Source: Bacillus_BU sp051233475
Lineage (GTDB): Bacteria; Bacillota; Bacilli; Bacillales; Cytobacillaceae
Direction: 5' to 3'
NCBI RefSeq assembly: GCF_051233475.1
Contig: NZ_JBKFGH010000018.1
Coordinates: 124,001-188,000 of the forward strand
DNA: 64,000 nt
Positions 7,770-15,591 of this stretch are shown in pieces. Below the pieces are notes generated by a model that was not told the origin of the DNA, searched no databases, and saw nothing but the letters and a program-made list of their open reading frames with translations. The stretch's first letter is position 1; each line of letters starts with the position of its first letter. The position numbers and the translations under genes were made by a program.

Positions 7770-9086
7770 TTATTTTTTTCCTCGATTAAGCCGTCTTTGG
7801 CGTTTTTCGATTTTTTCTACTTCAGCTTGCATTTTCTTTTTATAGCCAGGTTTGACTTTTTTAGGTTTACGAACAAGGGATTTGGCTTGCTCTTTTACTT
7901 CATTACCTTGCTTTTGGCGGTTTTTCCGCTTATTGCGATCTCCTATATCGACCAGTTCGCCTTTGGCTAAATCAACATTTTTAAAGGAGATTCCGATTTT
8001 TTCAAGGCGATTTAAAGCATCCTCGTCAGCTGTCTCATATATTGTAAGTGCTACGCCTGATTTACCTGCGCGAGCTGTTCGGCCAACTCGATGAACATAA
8101 AAATCTAAATCAGCAGGTAATTCATAGTTAATAACATGACTTACACCCTCAATATCAATTCCGCGTGCCGCAAGATCGGTTGCGACAATGAACTGAAATT
8201 CCAAATCCTTGACTTGCTTCATCACCTTTTTCCGCTCACGCGGAGTTAAGTCGCCATGGATTCTACCAACTTTTAAGCCCTTTTCAATAAGCGCATCGGC
8301 CACTTCGTCAGCAGTCTTTTTCGTATTGGTGAAAACAATGGCCAAATACGGGTTAAATAACTTTAAGGCTTCAAATGTTAAACCCACTTTATTTCGATGA
8401 CGACCTGGAAGTAGCAGGTGGTCAATCTTTTCCGCTGCTGCTAGCTTAGGCTCAATGTGAACAAAATTGGGATTCTCCATATACTTCTTTAGGAAAGGCT
8501 TAAGCTTTTCCGGAATGGTTGCAGAGAAAACATACATTTGAAGGTTCTCTTGCATTCGGGATGCGATCTGATCCACATCTTCAATAAAGCCCATATCGAG
8601 AACCAAGTCTGCTTCATCCACGACAAGAATGTCTGCTGTATAAACAATCAAGGCTTGATCCTTTACTAAATCATTTATTCTTCCCGGAGTTCCAACAACA
8701 ATATGAGGCTGTATTTTTAATCTTTCAATTGTCCGCTGCTTGTCCGTTCCGCCCATAAAGCATCTTGCTGATATTTCTTCACCCGGCTTGCTATGAGATG
8801 TAACCTTTAGGATCTCTCGGTAGATTTGATCAGCAAGCTCTCTTGTTGGAGCAGTGATGACTGCCTGAACCTCTTGACGTGCAGGATCTATTTTTTGTAA
8901 GATCGGTAAAATATAAGAATGGGTTTTTCCTGTACCAGTCTGTGACTGGCCAATCGTACTTTCCCCCTTCATTACTAACGGAATCATCCGCTTTTGAATT
9001 TCCGTTGGTTCATAAAATCCTAAATCACCAATCGCTTCTATTATGAACGGTTTAAACTCATATCGATCAAATTTTGTTTTATTCAT
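7770..9086 (-). CDS. cshB: DEAD-box RNA helicase CshB
   Basis: This 438-residue ATP-dependent RNA helicase has the Q motif (FYEPTEIQ), motif I SQTGTGKT, motif Ia PTRELA, motif II VVDEAD, motif III SAT, motif V ARGIDI and motif VI HRVGRTARAG. A basic C-terminal tail (KNRQKQGNE to the end, rich in Lys and Arg) suits RNA binding. The sequence and position between yqfQ/vrrA and nfo match CshB, linked to cold-shock growth and ribosome biogenesis in B. subtilis. An AGGAGAT ribosome binding site is present. Confidence 0.94.
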   Translation of the reverse strand: MNKTKFDRYEFKPFIIEAIGDLGFYEPTEIQKRMIPLVMKGESTIGQSQTGTGKTHSYILPILQKIDPARQEVQAVITAPTRELADQIYREILKVTSHSKPGEEISARCFMGGTDKQRTIERLKIQPHIVVGTPGRINDLVKDQALIVYTADILVVDEADLVLDMGFIEDVDQIASRMQENLQMYVFSATIPEKLKPFLKKYMENPNFVHIEPKLAAAEKIDHLLLPGRHRNKVGLTFEALKLFNPYLAIVFTNTKKTADEVADALIEKGLKVGRIHGDLTPRERKKVMKQVKDLEFQFIVATDLAARGIDIEGVSHVINYELPADLDFYVHRVGRTARAGKSGVALTIYETADEDALNRLEKIGISFKNVDLAKGELVDIGDRNKRKNRQKQGNEVKEQAKSLVRKPKKVKPGYKKKMQAEVEKIEKRQRRLNRGKK

Positions 9087-9294
9087 TCTTTATCTCCTAA
9101 CTTTTCTCGTCTAACATCCATCCTGTTATTATAATAAAGTTTGTTATAAATCTCCACTTATCTTATTAGTATCCTCAGCACGGATTGAAATAAACTTATA
9201 GCATCCGCATTTTTGACCTCCAATTTACCTAACCTTATCGTGAATAACTGCATAGAGTAAAGAGAGAATGTATGCATTGAAAGGAGGTTTTCCT

Positions 9295-9999
9295 GTGGTT
9301 CGAAGACAACAAACACCTTTTCAGTGGGGTCCCCCAAGAGGTCAAATTGATCCATATAATCGATTCCCTTATCATCCAATGATGTATAGACAACAACGGC
9401 CATCTAGGCGGCAAATGAGGATGATGGGGTCAACTGGTCAAATGAGTCCCTTTGGTCAAATGGGATCAACCCCTACAAGGTCTGGCGGAGGATTGCTTGC
9501 AAGGATTTTCAGAAAAAAGACCCCCCCAATGGGAGGTTTCCCTGGAATGTTCCCTCCAGGTAAAGTCGGTACAGCATCCGCAGGAAGTGGTTCATTTCTA
9601 AAATCAATTACAGATCCTTCTGCCATTTCTGGATTTCTTAACAATACTCAACAGATACTTAGTGCCATTCAACAATTCACTCCAATGGTTTCACAATACG
9701 GTCCACTCGTCAAAAATTTACCAGCTATGTGGAAGCTGTATCGTGGCTTAAAAGACGCGACTTCAGACAGTGAAAATGAAGATGAACCAGTTGAATCATC
9801 AATACATTTGAATGATGATAATGAGAGTTCTTCATTAAGAAACACCAGCAGTAATGGAGATTTTAAAAAGCGAACCAATAAAGCTTCAACCCTAGATATT
9901 CAGGATGATGAGGGCGATCAGGAAAGTAGCGATGAACACAATCAGACAAAAGATAGGCAGCTTCATGAACGCCGCTCCTACCCTAGGATGTATATTTAG
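9295..9999 (+). CDS. vrrA: VrrA/YqfQ family protein
   Basis: The start is GTG (MVRRQQTPFQWGPPRG) because AAAGGAGG lies 7 nt upstream; this gives 234 residues. The N-terminal half is rich in Gly, Pro, Met and Gln (PYNRFPYHPMM, repeated GQM). A conserved middle (SFLKSITDPSAISGFLNNTQQILSAIQQFTPMVSQYGPLVKNLPAMWKLYRGL) is followed by an acidic disordered tail. This matches YqfQ/VrrA, whose B. anthracis homologue carries a variable-number repeat; here the repeats are only short GGTCAAATG echoes. A spore-associated role is suggested for the family but not shown by this sequence. Confidence 0.82.
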   Translation: MVRRQQTPFQWGPPRGQIDPYNRFPYHPMMYRQQRPSRRQMRMMGSTGQMSPFGQMGSTPTRSGGGLLARIFRKKTPPMGGFPGMFPPGKVGTASAGSGSFLKSITDPSAISGFLNNTQQILSAIQQFTPMVSQYGPLVKNLPAMWKLYRGLKDATSDSENEDEPVESSIHLNDDNESSSLRNTSSNGDFKKRTNKASTLDIQDDEGDQESSDEHNQTKDRQLHERRSYPRMYI

Positions 10000-10145
10000 T
10001 CTTAATTAATTGTTTTATAGGTATAGCATCCCTTTATGAATCTACTCGCTGTAGAAAGCTGATAACAGCTTACAAACATCGGGTAGTTTTTTATTTATGA
10101 ATCAGTTTACATTTATGGAAACGATTGTTCTTTGGAGATGGGTTT

Positions 10146-10174
10146 TTGAAATATAGCGGGTAGTCTTATATAAT
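10146..10174 (+). promoter_or_regulatory. Sigma-A promoter of ispH
   Basis: TTGAAA, a 17-bp spacer and a perfect TATAAT lie about 45 bp before the ispH ATG. Confidence 0.75.
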
Positions 10175-10220
10175 GAATACATAGATAAACCAATTAAGCA
10201 AATTAGGGGGAAACTGTTTC

Positions 10221-11162
10221 ATGAAGGTCATTAAAATCTCACCTCGTGGCTATTGTTACGGAGTTGTGGATGCAATGGTAATTGCCCGCAATGCCGCTTT
10301 AGATAAATCGTTACCACGTCCGATATATATTCTTGGCATGATTGTCCACAATAAACATGTCACAGATGCTTTTGAAGAAGAAGGCATTATTACTCTTGAC
10401 GGAAAGAACCGACTCGAGATCTTAGAAAAGGTTGACAAAGGAACCGTCATCTTTACGGCACATGGCATCTCCCCAGAAGTTAGGGAACTGGCAAAACAAA
10501 AGGGATTAGTAACCATTGATGCCACCTGTCCCGATGTAACGAAAACCCATAATTTAATATTAGAAAAAGAAAAAGAAGGATACCAAATCATATATATAGG
10601 CAAAAAAGGGCATCCTGAGCCAGAAGGTGCGGTAGGTGTAGCACCACATGCTGTTCACTTAGTTGAAACGGTAGCAGACGTTGAAGCACTTCATTTAGAA
10701 GCCGACAAAATCATAGTGACAAACCAAACCACAATGAGCCAATGGGATGTTAAACATATAATGGAAAAGGTAGAGCAAAAGTTTCCACATGTTGAGGTCC
10801 ACAATGAAATTTGTATGGCCACCCAAGTCCGTCAGGAAGCAGTTGCTGAGCAAGCTGGCGAGGCGGATGTTTTAATCGTTGTCGGAGATCCAAAAAGTAA
10901 TAATTCAAACCGCTTAGCTCAAGTATCAGAAGAAATAGCCGGAACAAAATCTTACCGTATTGCTGATATTACGGAATTGGACATTGACTGGATCAAGGAT
11001 GCGAAAACCGTTGCTGTTACTTCAGGTGCGTCCACACCGACACCAATCACCAAGGAAGTAATCTCGTATCTTGAACAATTTGATCCTTTAGATGAAACGA
11101 CTTGGAGTAAAGAAAAGAAGGTACCGTTAAATAAAATATTGCCAAAAATCAAGAATACTTAA
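10221..11162 (+). CDS. ispH: 4-hydroxy-3-methylbut-2-enyl diphosphate reductase IspH
   Basis: This is the last MEP-pathway enzyme; it reduces HMBPP to IPP and DMAPP. It has 313 residues. The three [4Fe-4S] cysteines are C12 (RGYCYGV), C103 (DATCPDV) and C198 (NEICMAT). Substrate-binding histidines occur in IVHNKHV and TAHGIS. A TTAGGGGG ribosome binding site and its own sigma-A promoter precede it, and a strong terminator follows, so it is monocistronic. Confidence 0.97.
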   Translation: MKVIKISPRGYCYGVVDAMVIARNAALDKSLPRPIYILGMIVHNKHVTDAFEEEGIITLDGKNRLEILEKVDKGTVIFTAHGISPEVRELAKQKGLVTIDATCPDVTKTHNLILEKEKEGYQIIYIGKKGHPEPEGAVGVAPHAVHLVETVADVEALHLEADKIIVTNQTTMSQWDVKHIMEKVEQKFPHVEVHNEICMATQVRQEAVAEQAGEADVLIVVGDPKSNNSNRLAQVSEEIAGTKSYRIADITELDIDWIKDAKTVAVTSGASTPTPITKEVISYLEQFDPLDETTWSKEKKVPLNKILPKIKNT

Positions 11163-11163
11163 A

Positions 11164-11191
11164 AAAAGCACCGCACAATGCGGTGTTTTTT
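11164..11191 (+). terminator. Intrinsic terminator of ispH
   Basis: A 7-bp perfect stem (CACCGCA/TGCGGTG) with a 3-nt loop lies between an A-tract and a T-tract. Confidence 0.9.
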
Positions 11192-11296
11192 GTTTGAGAA
11201 AAGCAATAGTACAGTCCTACAGATTTGAGATTGAAGCTTCTTCAACGTAAAGGCCTGCCTTGCTGAAACCTGTTAAGCTTTCACCGTTTTAAACCT

Positions 11297-11479
11297 AAGC
11301 GGACACAGAGTACCTTATTTTGATTAAAATCGCCTTTTTTTCGTTTAAGCGGACACAGGATACCTTATTTTCATAAAAATCACTGAATCATGCCGATTTA
11401 CTACCGAATAAAGGCTCTGGTGTCCGTTAACCTATCAAAACACCCCTTAATGCCATAAATAGCGGCAATGGTGTCCGCC
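11297..11479. repeat. Nested palindromic element (two forward, two reverse units), copy A
   Basis: Two forward units beginning GCGGACAC at 11299 and 11349 are followed by two reversed units ending GTGTCCG at about 11420 and 11471. The unit pitch is 50-51 bp. Forward units continue into ACCTTATTTT. A homologous element of the same length is at 24227-24409. The element fills most of the 419-bp gap between the convergent genes ispH and yqfO. Confidence 0.85.
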
Positions 11480-11537
11480 AAACAAACAAACAAACAAACA
11501 AACAAACAACTAACATACATACATACATACATACATC
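11479..11537. repeat. Tetranucleotide microsatellites (CAAA)7 and (CATA)5
   Basis: Seven CAAA units (11479-11506) are followed by a short break and five CATA units (11514-11533). They lie 45 bp beyond the 3' end of yqfO. No reading frame crosses them. Confidence 0.95.
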
Positions 11538-11581
11538 AACCACACTGAAAAGATCGTTTATACAACACGCAGTCTCTTCTT

Positions 11582-12697
11582 TTATAAAAACTGAAACGGA
11601 TCTGTACTAAGCTCTGAAGGGAATATATTTACCTCATATCCCTTGTCGTTACACATTTTCGTTAAGACATTTGTTACACCTTGCTTCATAACCATTTCGA
11701 TATGATGACCTGGATCAACAATATTTAATCCCGAGACAAATGCATCATGCGCCACATGATAATACAAATCACCTGTTACATATACATCTGCACCTTTAAA
11801 CTTTGCTTGGCTCCAATATTTGTTTCCGTCTCCGCCTAATACGGCTACCTTTTTTATTGGAGCGTTCAGATCCCCTACGACCCGAACACCACTAAGTCCA
11901 AACACATGCTTCACATGTTCAGCAAATTCTTTTAAAGTCATGTCTGTTATAGTTCCAATTCTGCCAAGACCAAGCTCGGTACCCTTATTATCCAACGGAT
12001 AAATATCATAAGCCACTTCTTCATAAGGATGCGCCTTAAACATTGCCGAAAGAAGCTTCTTTTCGATGCTAGCTGGAAATATTGTTTCAATTCGTTCCTC
12101 TTGAACAGCTTCGATTTCGCCTACTTGCCCAATAAATGGATTTGAATTTACTTCCGGGAGGAAATAGCCCATTCCTTCGCTTGAAAAAGAACAGTTACTA
12201 TAATTTCCAATTGCCCCCGCTCCAGCTGAGCCAAAAGCTTCTCGAACAAGCTGGCTATGTGTTTTTGGGACAAAGACAACTAATTTTTTCATTTTCATCT
12301 CATAAGTTGGTACTAAAACTTCAACGTTTTGCAGACCAAGCGCTTCAGCTAAGAGATCATTCACCCCGCCTTCAGTCACATCTAAGTTTGTATGAGCTGC
12401 GTAAACTGCAATGTCATGCTTTATTAATTTTTCAAAGATTCGACCTTGGGGTGTATCGGTCACCAATTTCTGAAGCGGTCGAAAAATGGGTGGATGGTGA
12501 GCAATAATTAATTGGACATTTTTTTGGATCGCCTCATCTACGATGTTTTCTAGGACATCTAATGTAATCATGACATTTTCGATTGGCTTATTTAAACGGC
12601 CAATTTGCAAACCGATTTTATCCCCCTCCATTGCATATCCTTTTGGCGAAAACTTCTCAAACAATTCAATCATTTCATGTCCATTAACTTTCTTCAT
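11582..12697 (-). CDS. yqfO: Nif3-like dinuclear metal-centre protein YqfO
   Basis: This 371-residue Nif3/NGG1p-interacting family protein forms hexameric rings with a dimetal site. Metal-binding motifs are IIAHHPPIF near residue 60 and VDPGHHIEMVMKQG near 325. The middle third is the PII-like insertion typical of the long Bacillus form. The start is the ATG at 12697 (MKKVNGHEM), giving a 14-bp overlap with the trmK end; a TTG 24 bp upstream coincides with the AGGAGG ribosome binding site. The biochemical role is debated, and older GTP cyclohydrolase labels are not supported here. Confidence 0.9.
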   Translation of the reverse strand: MKKVNGHEMIELFEKFSPKGYAMEGDKIGLQIGRLNKPIENVMITLDVLENIVDEAIQKNVQLIIAHHPPIFRPLQKLVTDTPQGRIFEKLIKHDIAVYAAHTNLDVTEGGVNDLLAEALGLQNVEVLVPTYEMKMKKLVVFVPKTHSQLVREAFGSAGAGAIGNYSNCSFSSEGMGYFLPEVNSNPFIGQVGEIEAVQEERIETIFPASIEKKLLSAMFKAHPYEEVAYDIYPLDNKGTELGLGRIGTITDMTLKEFAEHVKHVFGLSGVRVVGDLNAPIKKVAVLGGDGNKYWSQAKFKGADVYVTGDLYYHVAHDAFVSGLNIVDPGHHIEMVMKQGVTNVLTKMCNDKGYEVNIFPSELSTDPFQFL

Positions 12698-13406
12698 TGC
12701 CCTTAAATGCCTCCTCGACAATCTTCACCTTTTGCAATAACTCTTGTCTTTTTTGCTCAATTTCAGGATTCATTCCACCCTGTTCAAGCTGCTGCAAAAT
12801 ACGAAGCCAGTTTTCCTTTTCCGCTTGCCATTTCTGCTTAAATGCAGCATTTTGTTTCTTTTTCAAATAAGGTCCAAGTAAAAGTCCCGACTCGATGTCT
12901 TGTTCATAGCCCGTTAAAGGACTTCCTTGTTCCGCAACCAATACCTCGTATACTTTTCCGTCCTCCGCTATGATCTCTTCCTCTATAAGCATCCAGCCAT
13001 TTTCTAACAACCATTTACGAACCGCCTTAGAACCAACATTAGGTTGTAATATTAACCGTTTTATTGTGCCAAGCTTTTCCTTTCCCCGCTCCAAAATAGT
13101 CGAGATAAGTGTCCCACCCATTCCGCAAATCGTAATACAATCTACTTCATTAGGATTTATTACAGCTAAACCATCACCCTTTCGGACCAATATCTTAGAT
13201 TCAAGCCCTTCAAGTTTGACTTGTTTCATTGCAGATTGGTAAGGCCCCTCGACCACCTCCCCAGCAATAGCGAAGGGCGAGATACCCTTAGAAACAACAT
13301 GACAAGGAAGATAAGCATGATCTGAGCCAATATCCGCAATTTTTAAACCTTGAGGTATGTATTTAACTACTGTTTGCAACCGTAGCGATAAAATTTCCGT
13401 ATTCAT
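12684..13406 (-). CDS. trmK: tRNA (adenine(22)-N1)-methyltransferase TrmK
   Basis: This SAM-dependent enzyme (240 residues) makes m1A22 in tRNA. Motif I appears as IADIGSDHAYLP (about residues 20-31), with GMGGTLI and ILQPNV further on. A helical C-terminal extension (about 180-240) has coiled-coil character. The start is the ATG giving MNTEILSLRLQTV, which matches the family N-terminus; the frame extends 8 codons further upstream without support. It is translationally coupled to yqfO. Confidence 0.93.
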   Translation of the reverse strand: MNTEILSLRLQTVVKYIPQGLKIADIGSDHAYLPCHVVSKGISPFAIAGEVVEGPYQSAMKQVKLEGLESKILVRKGDGLAVINPNEVDCITICGMGGTLISTILERGKEKLGTIKRLILQPNVGSKAVRKWLLENGWMLIEEEIIAEDGKVYEVLVAEQGSPLTGYEQDIESGLLLGPYLKKKQNAAFKQKWQAEKENWLRILQQLEQGGMNPEIEQKRQELLQKVKIVEEAFKGNEES

Positions 13407-13469
13407 ATGTACCCACACTTTCATTAACAATATCCATCATTATAAAACATTACCCTTTTAAGTATAGAA

Positions 13470-13497
13470 AAAGTCCTTTGCATATGCAAAGGACTTT
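13470..13497 (-). terminator. Terminator of cccA (perfect 28-bp palindrome)
   Basis: A 14-bp arm, AAAGTCCTTTGCAT, is followed directly by its exact reverse complement. The sequence lies 6 bp beyond the cccA stop, with T-rich sequence following on the minus strand. Confidence 0.8.
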
Positions 13498-13503
13498 CCA
13501 CAA

Positions 13504-13863
13504 TTATTTAATTTCAGCCAGCCATTTTGCCATATCGGCTGCTTTATCCTCTGGAACTAATCCAGGAGGCATGCTGTTTCTACCTTTTGTCACAACAGTC
13601 TTGATTTCATCTTGTGACAATCTTTTTCCAACACCTTTTAATGCCGGACCTACTCCCCCACTGTAGTCGGCACCGTGACATCCTACACAGCTCTGCTTGT
13701 AAATGTCCTCTGGATTGGCAGCAACTTCTTCAGTCTTTCCGCCGCCTTCTTTTTCTTTTGCAAGTTCTTCCGCGTCCCCTAACCCTTTGAATGATAGCAA
13801 AAACATTAGGCCAATCCCAAAAATCATGATGACCACGAACGGGATGATCGGATTACGATTCAT
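13504..13863 (-). CDS. cccA: Membrane-anchored cytochrome c-550 CccA
   Basis: This 119-residue protein has an uncleaved N-terminal membrane anchor (about residues 6-24), a charged Gly/Glu linker, and a class I cytochrome c domain. The heme motif is CVGCH (C59, C62, H63), and the axial Met is in NSMPPGL. It acts on the outer face of the membrane in respiratory electron transfer. AGGAGGTAATATC before the ATG fixes the start and excludes 15 upstream codons. It follows rpoD at a distance and has its own terminator. Confidence 0.94.
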   Translation of the reverse strand: MNRNPIIPFVVIMIFGIGLMFLLSFKGLGDAEELAKEKEGGGKTEEVAANPEDIYKQSCVGCHGADYSGGVGPALKGVGKRLSQDEIKTVVTKGRNSMPPGLVPEDKAADMAKWLAEIK

Positions 13864-13917
13864 GATATTACCTCCTATGTAATAACGATCAAATAAATAA
13901 ATCTTCAAACAACTTTT

Positions 13918-13945
13918 ATTTTACTTGAAAATTCAAAATTGTAAA
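13918..13945 (-). promoter_or_regulatory. Possible sigma-A promoter of cccA
   Basis: TTTACA (13945-13940) and TAAAAT (13923-13918) are separated by 16 bp and lie about 55 bp upstream of the cccA start. The match is moderate. Confidence 0.4.
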
Positions 13946-14202
13946 AGCCCTAAAGTAAACTTTATCACAGGAATTGACAAATAATGTGTAAATAATCTGA
14001 AGAATTAGACGAAGTTCGATATTGAATACGCTTACATTTGCATCTATAATATTAATTATAATAGTTTTCTAAATATTTTGAATACAGATAGATAATATCA
14101 ATATTTCCTTTGAAAACTCATTTGCAAACTAAATAATTATTCAGTAAAATAATAGAAAATACAAATAAAGGAATTTATTTGTAAAAAGTCTTTGTAAATA
14201 GC

Positions 14203-14334
14203 CTGTTGATTTCCGCTGTAGATGCTCGCTTTCCGCGGGGGAGTCCGCGAGCCTCCTCGGCGCCATAGCGCCTGTGGGGTCTCCCGTGACACCTTCTCCC
14301 GCAGGAGTCTCGCACCTTCCGCTCCAATCAACAG
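14203..14334 (+). repeat. Interspersed palindromic element, copy 2
   Basis: The core runs from CTGTTGATT to AATCAACAG, and the right flank ends TTTAACACAGC. It matches copies 1 and 4 closely. The left inner arm is degenerate (GATGC against GCACC). It lies just downstream of rpoD on the cccA side. Confidence 0.9.
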
Positions 14335-14372
14335 AGTGCTCAAAAATCAACATTGTTCTTTAACACAGCTGT

Positions 14373-14410
14373 AAAAAAAAATAGCTTACTTCATTTAAGA
14401 AGTAAACTAT
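14373..14410 (-). terminator. Intrinsic terminator of rpoD
   Basis: The arms ATAGCTTACTTC and GAAGTAAACTAT (one mismatch) enclose a 6-nt loop and are followed on the minus strand by nine T residues. Confidence 0.85.
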
Positions 14411-14425
14411 CTTTATTGTTATGAT

Positions 14426-15553
14426 TTATTCAAGAAAATCCTTTAATCGTTTGCTTCGACTTGGGTGTCTTAGCTTTCGAAGGGCTTTTGCTTCGATTTG
14501 ACGAATCCGTTCACGGGTAACGCCAAAAACCTTTCCGACCTCTTCAAGTGTTCTTGTGCGTCCATCGTCTAAACCGAAGCGAAGACGAAGCACGTTTTCT
14601 TCACGGTCAGTCAATGTATCAAGAACATCTTCAAGCTGCTCTTTTAACAGTTCATAGGCTGCATGCTCGGAAGGTGAGGTTGCATCTTGGTCCTCAATGA
14701 AATCACCTAAATGTGAATCATCTTCTTCGCCAATTGGTGTTTCTAATGAAACTGGTTCTTGAGCGATTTTCAGAATCTCACGAACTTTATCTGGAGTTAA
14801 ATCCATATCCTCGGCAATTTCTTCTGGAGTTGGTTCGCGGCCAAGATCTTGAAGTAATTGTCTTTGAACCCGGATTAATTTATTTATCGTTTCAACCATA
14901 TGCACAGGGATTCGGATTGTTCTTGCTTGGTCAGCAATTGCTCTAGTAATCGCTTGGCGAATCCACCAGGTTGCATACGTACTAAATTTAAAGCCTTTAC
15001 GATAGTCGAATTTTTCTACCGCTTTAATTAATCCCATATTTCCTTCTTGAATAAGGTCAAGAAATAGCATTCCACGACCGACATAACGCTTGGCAATGCT
15101 GACAACAAGACGTAAGTTTGCCTCAGCAAGACGTCTTTTTGCCTCTTCGTCTCCTTCTTCGATTCGAGTGGCTAAATTAATCTCTTCCTCAGCGGAAAGA
15201 AGATCAACGCGACCAATTTCTTTTAGGTACATTCTAACGGGATCATTAATTTTAACACCTGGAGGAACACTAAGATCATTTAAATCAAACTCTTCTTCAT
15301 CTTCCTTAGTTAAATCGGGAAGACTTGGATCTTCTTCGTCCCCATCTCCAACTAATTCAATACCTTGGTCCCCTAAAAATTCATAAAATTCATCCATTTG
15401 GTGAGAATCTAATTCAAACTGAGCTAATTTTTCAGCAATGTCATCATAATTAAGGACGCCAATTTTTTTCCCAGTTTCAGTCAACTGGTCCTTTATCTGT
15501 TCCAGGGTCATATCTGAATCGACCTCTTTCGAACGGGCTGGTTTTTCAGCCAT
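14426..15553 (-). CDS. rpoD: Primary sigma factor SigA (RpoD)
   Basis: This is the housekeeping sigma-70 factor (375 residues). Region 1.2 shows DPVRMYLKEIGRVDLLSAEEE. Regions 2.3-2.4 show GFKFSTYATWWIRQAITRAI, and region 3 begins RTIRIPVHM. The region 4.2 helix-turn-helix is VTRERIRQIEAKALRKLR. The acidic region 1.1 is short, as in Bacillus. GGAGGGGG before the ATG giving MAEKPARS sets the start. It lies 38 bp downstream of dnaG in the conserved yqxD-dnaG-rpoD operon. Confidence 0.98.
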   Translation of the reverse strand: MAEKPARSKEVDSDMTLEQIKDQLTETGKKIGVLNYDDIAEKLAQFELDSHQMDEFYEFLGDQGIELVGDGDEEDPSLPDLTKEDEEEFDLNDLSVPPGVKINDPVRMYLKEIGRVDLLSAEEEINLATRIEEGDEEAKRRLAEANLRLVVSIAKRYVGRGMLFLDLIQEGNMGLIKAVEKFDYRKGFKFSTYATWWIRQAITRAIADQARTIRIPVHMVETINKLIRVQRQLLQDLGREPTPEEIAEDMDLTPDKVREILKIAQEPVSLETPIGEEDDSHLGDFIEDQDATSPSEHAAYELLKEQLEDVLDTLTDREENVLRLRFGLDDGRTRTLEEVGKVFGVTRERIRQIEAKALRKLRHPSRSKRLKDFLE

Positions 15554-15591
15554 ATGTCCCCCTCCTTCCAAAAATCAAAGATACAATAGAT

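Larger units (their letters stand above)
13864..14425. other. 562-bp intergenic region between cccA and rpoD
   Basis: It holds a possible cccA promoter (13918-13945), about 240 bp of AT-rich DNA in which no gene is seen, palindromic repeat copy 2, and the rpoD terminator. Confidence 0.7.

Noticed and set aside
9158..9403. 81-codon minus-strand ORF overlapping the start of vrrA
   Set aside because: It overlaps the vrrA ribosome binding site and N-terminus, which are well supported, and shows no recognisable domain.
12136..12507. 123-codon plus-strand ORF opposite yqfO
   Set aside because: It lies wholly antisense to a conserved gene and has no initiation signal.
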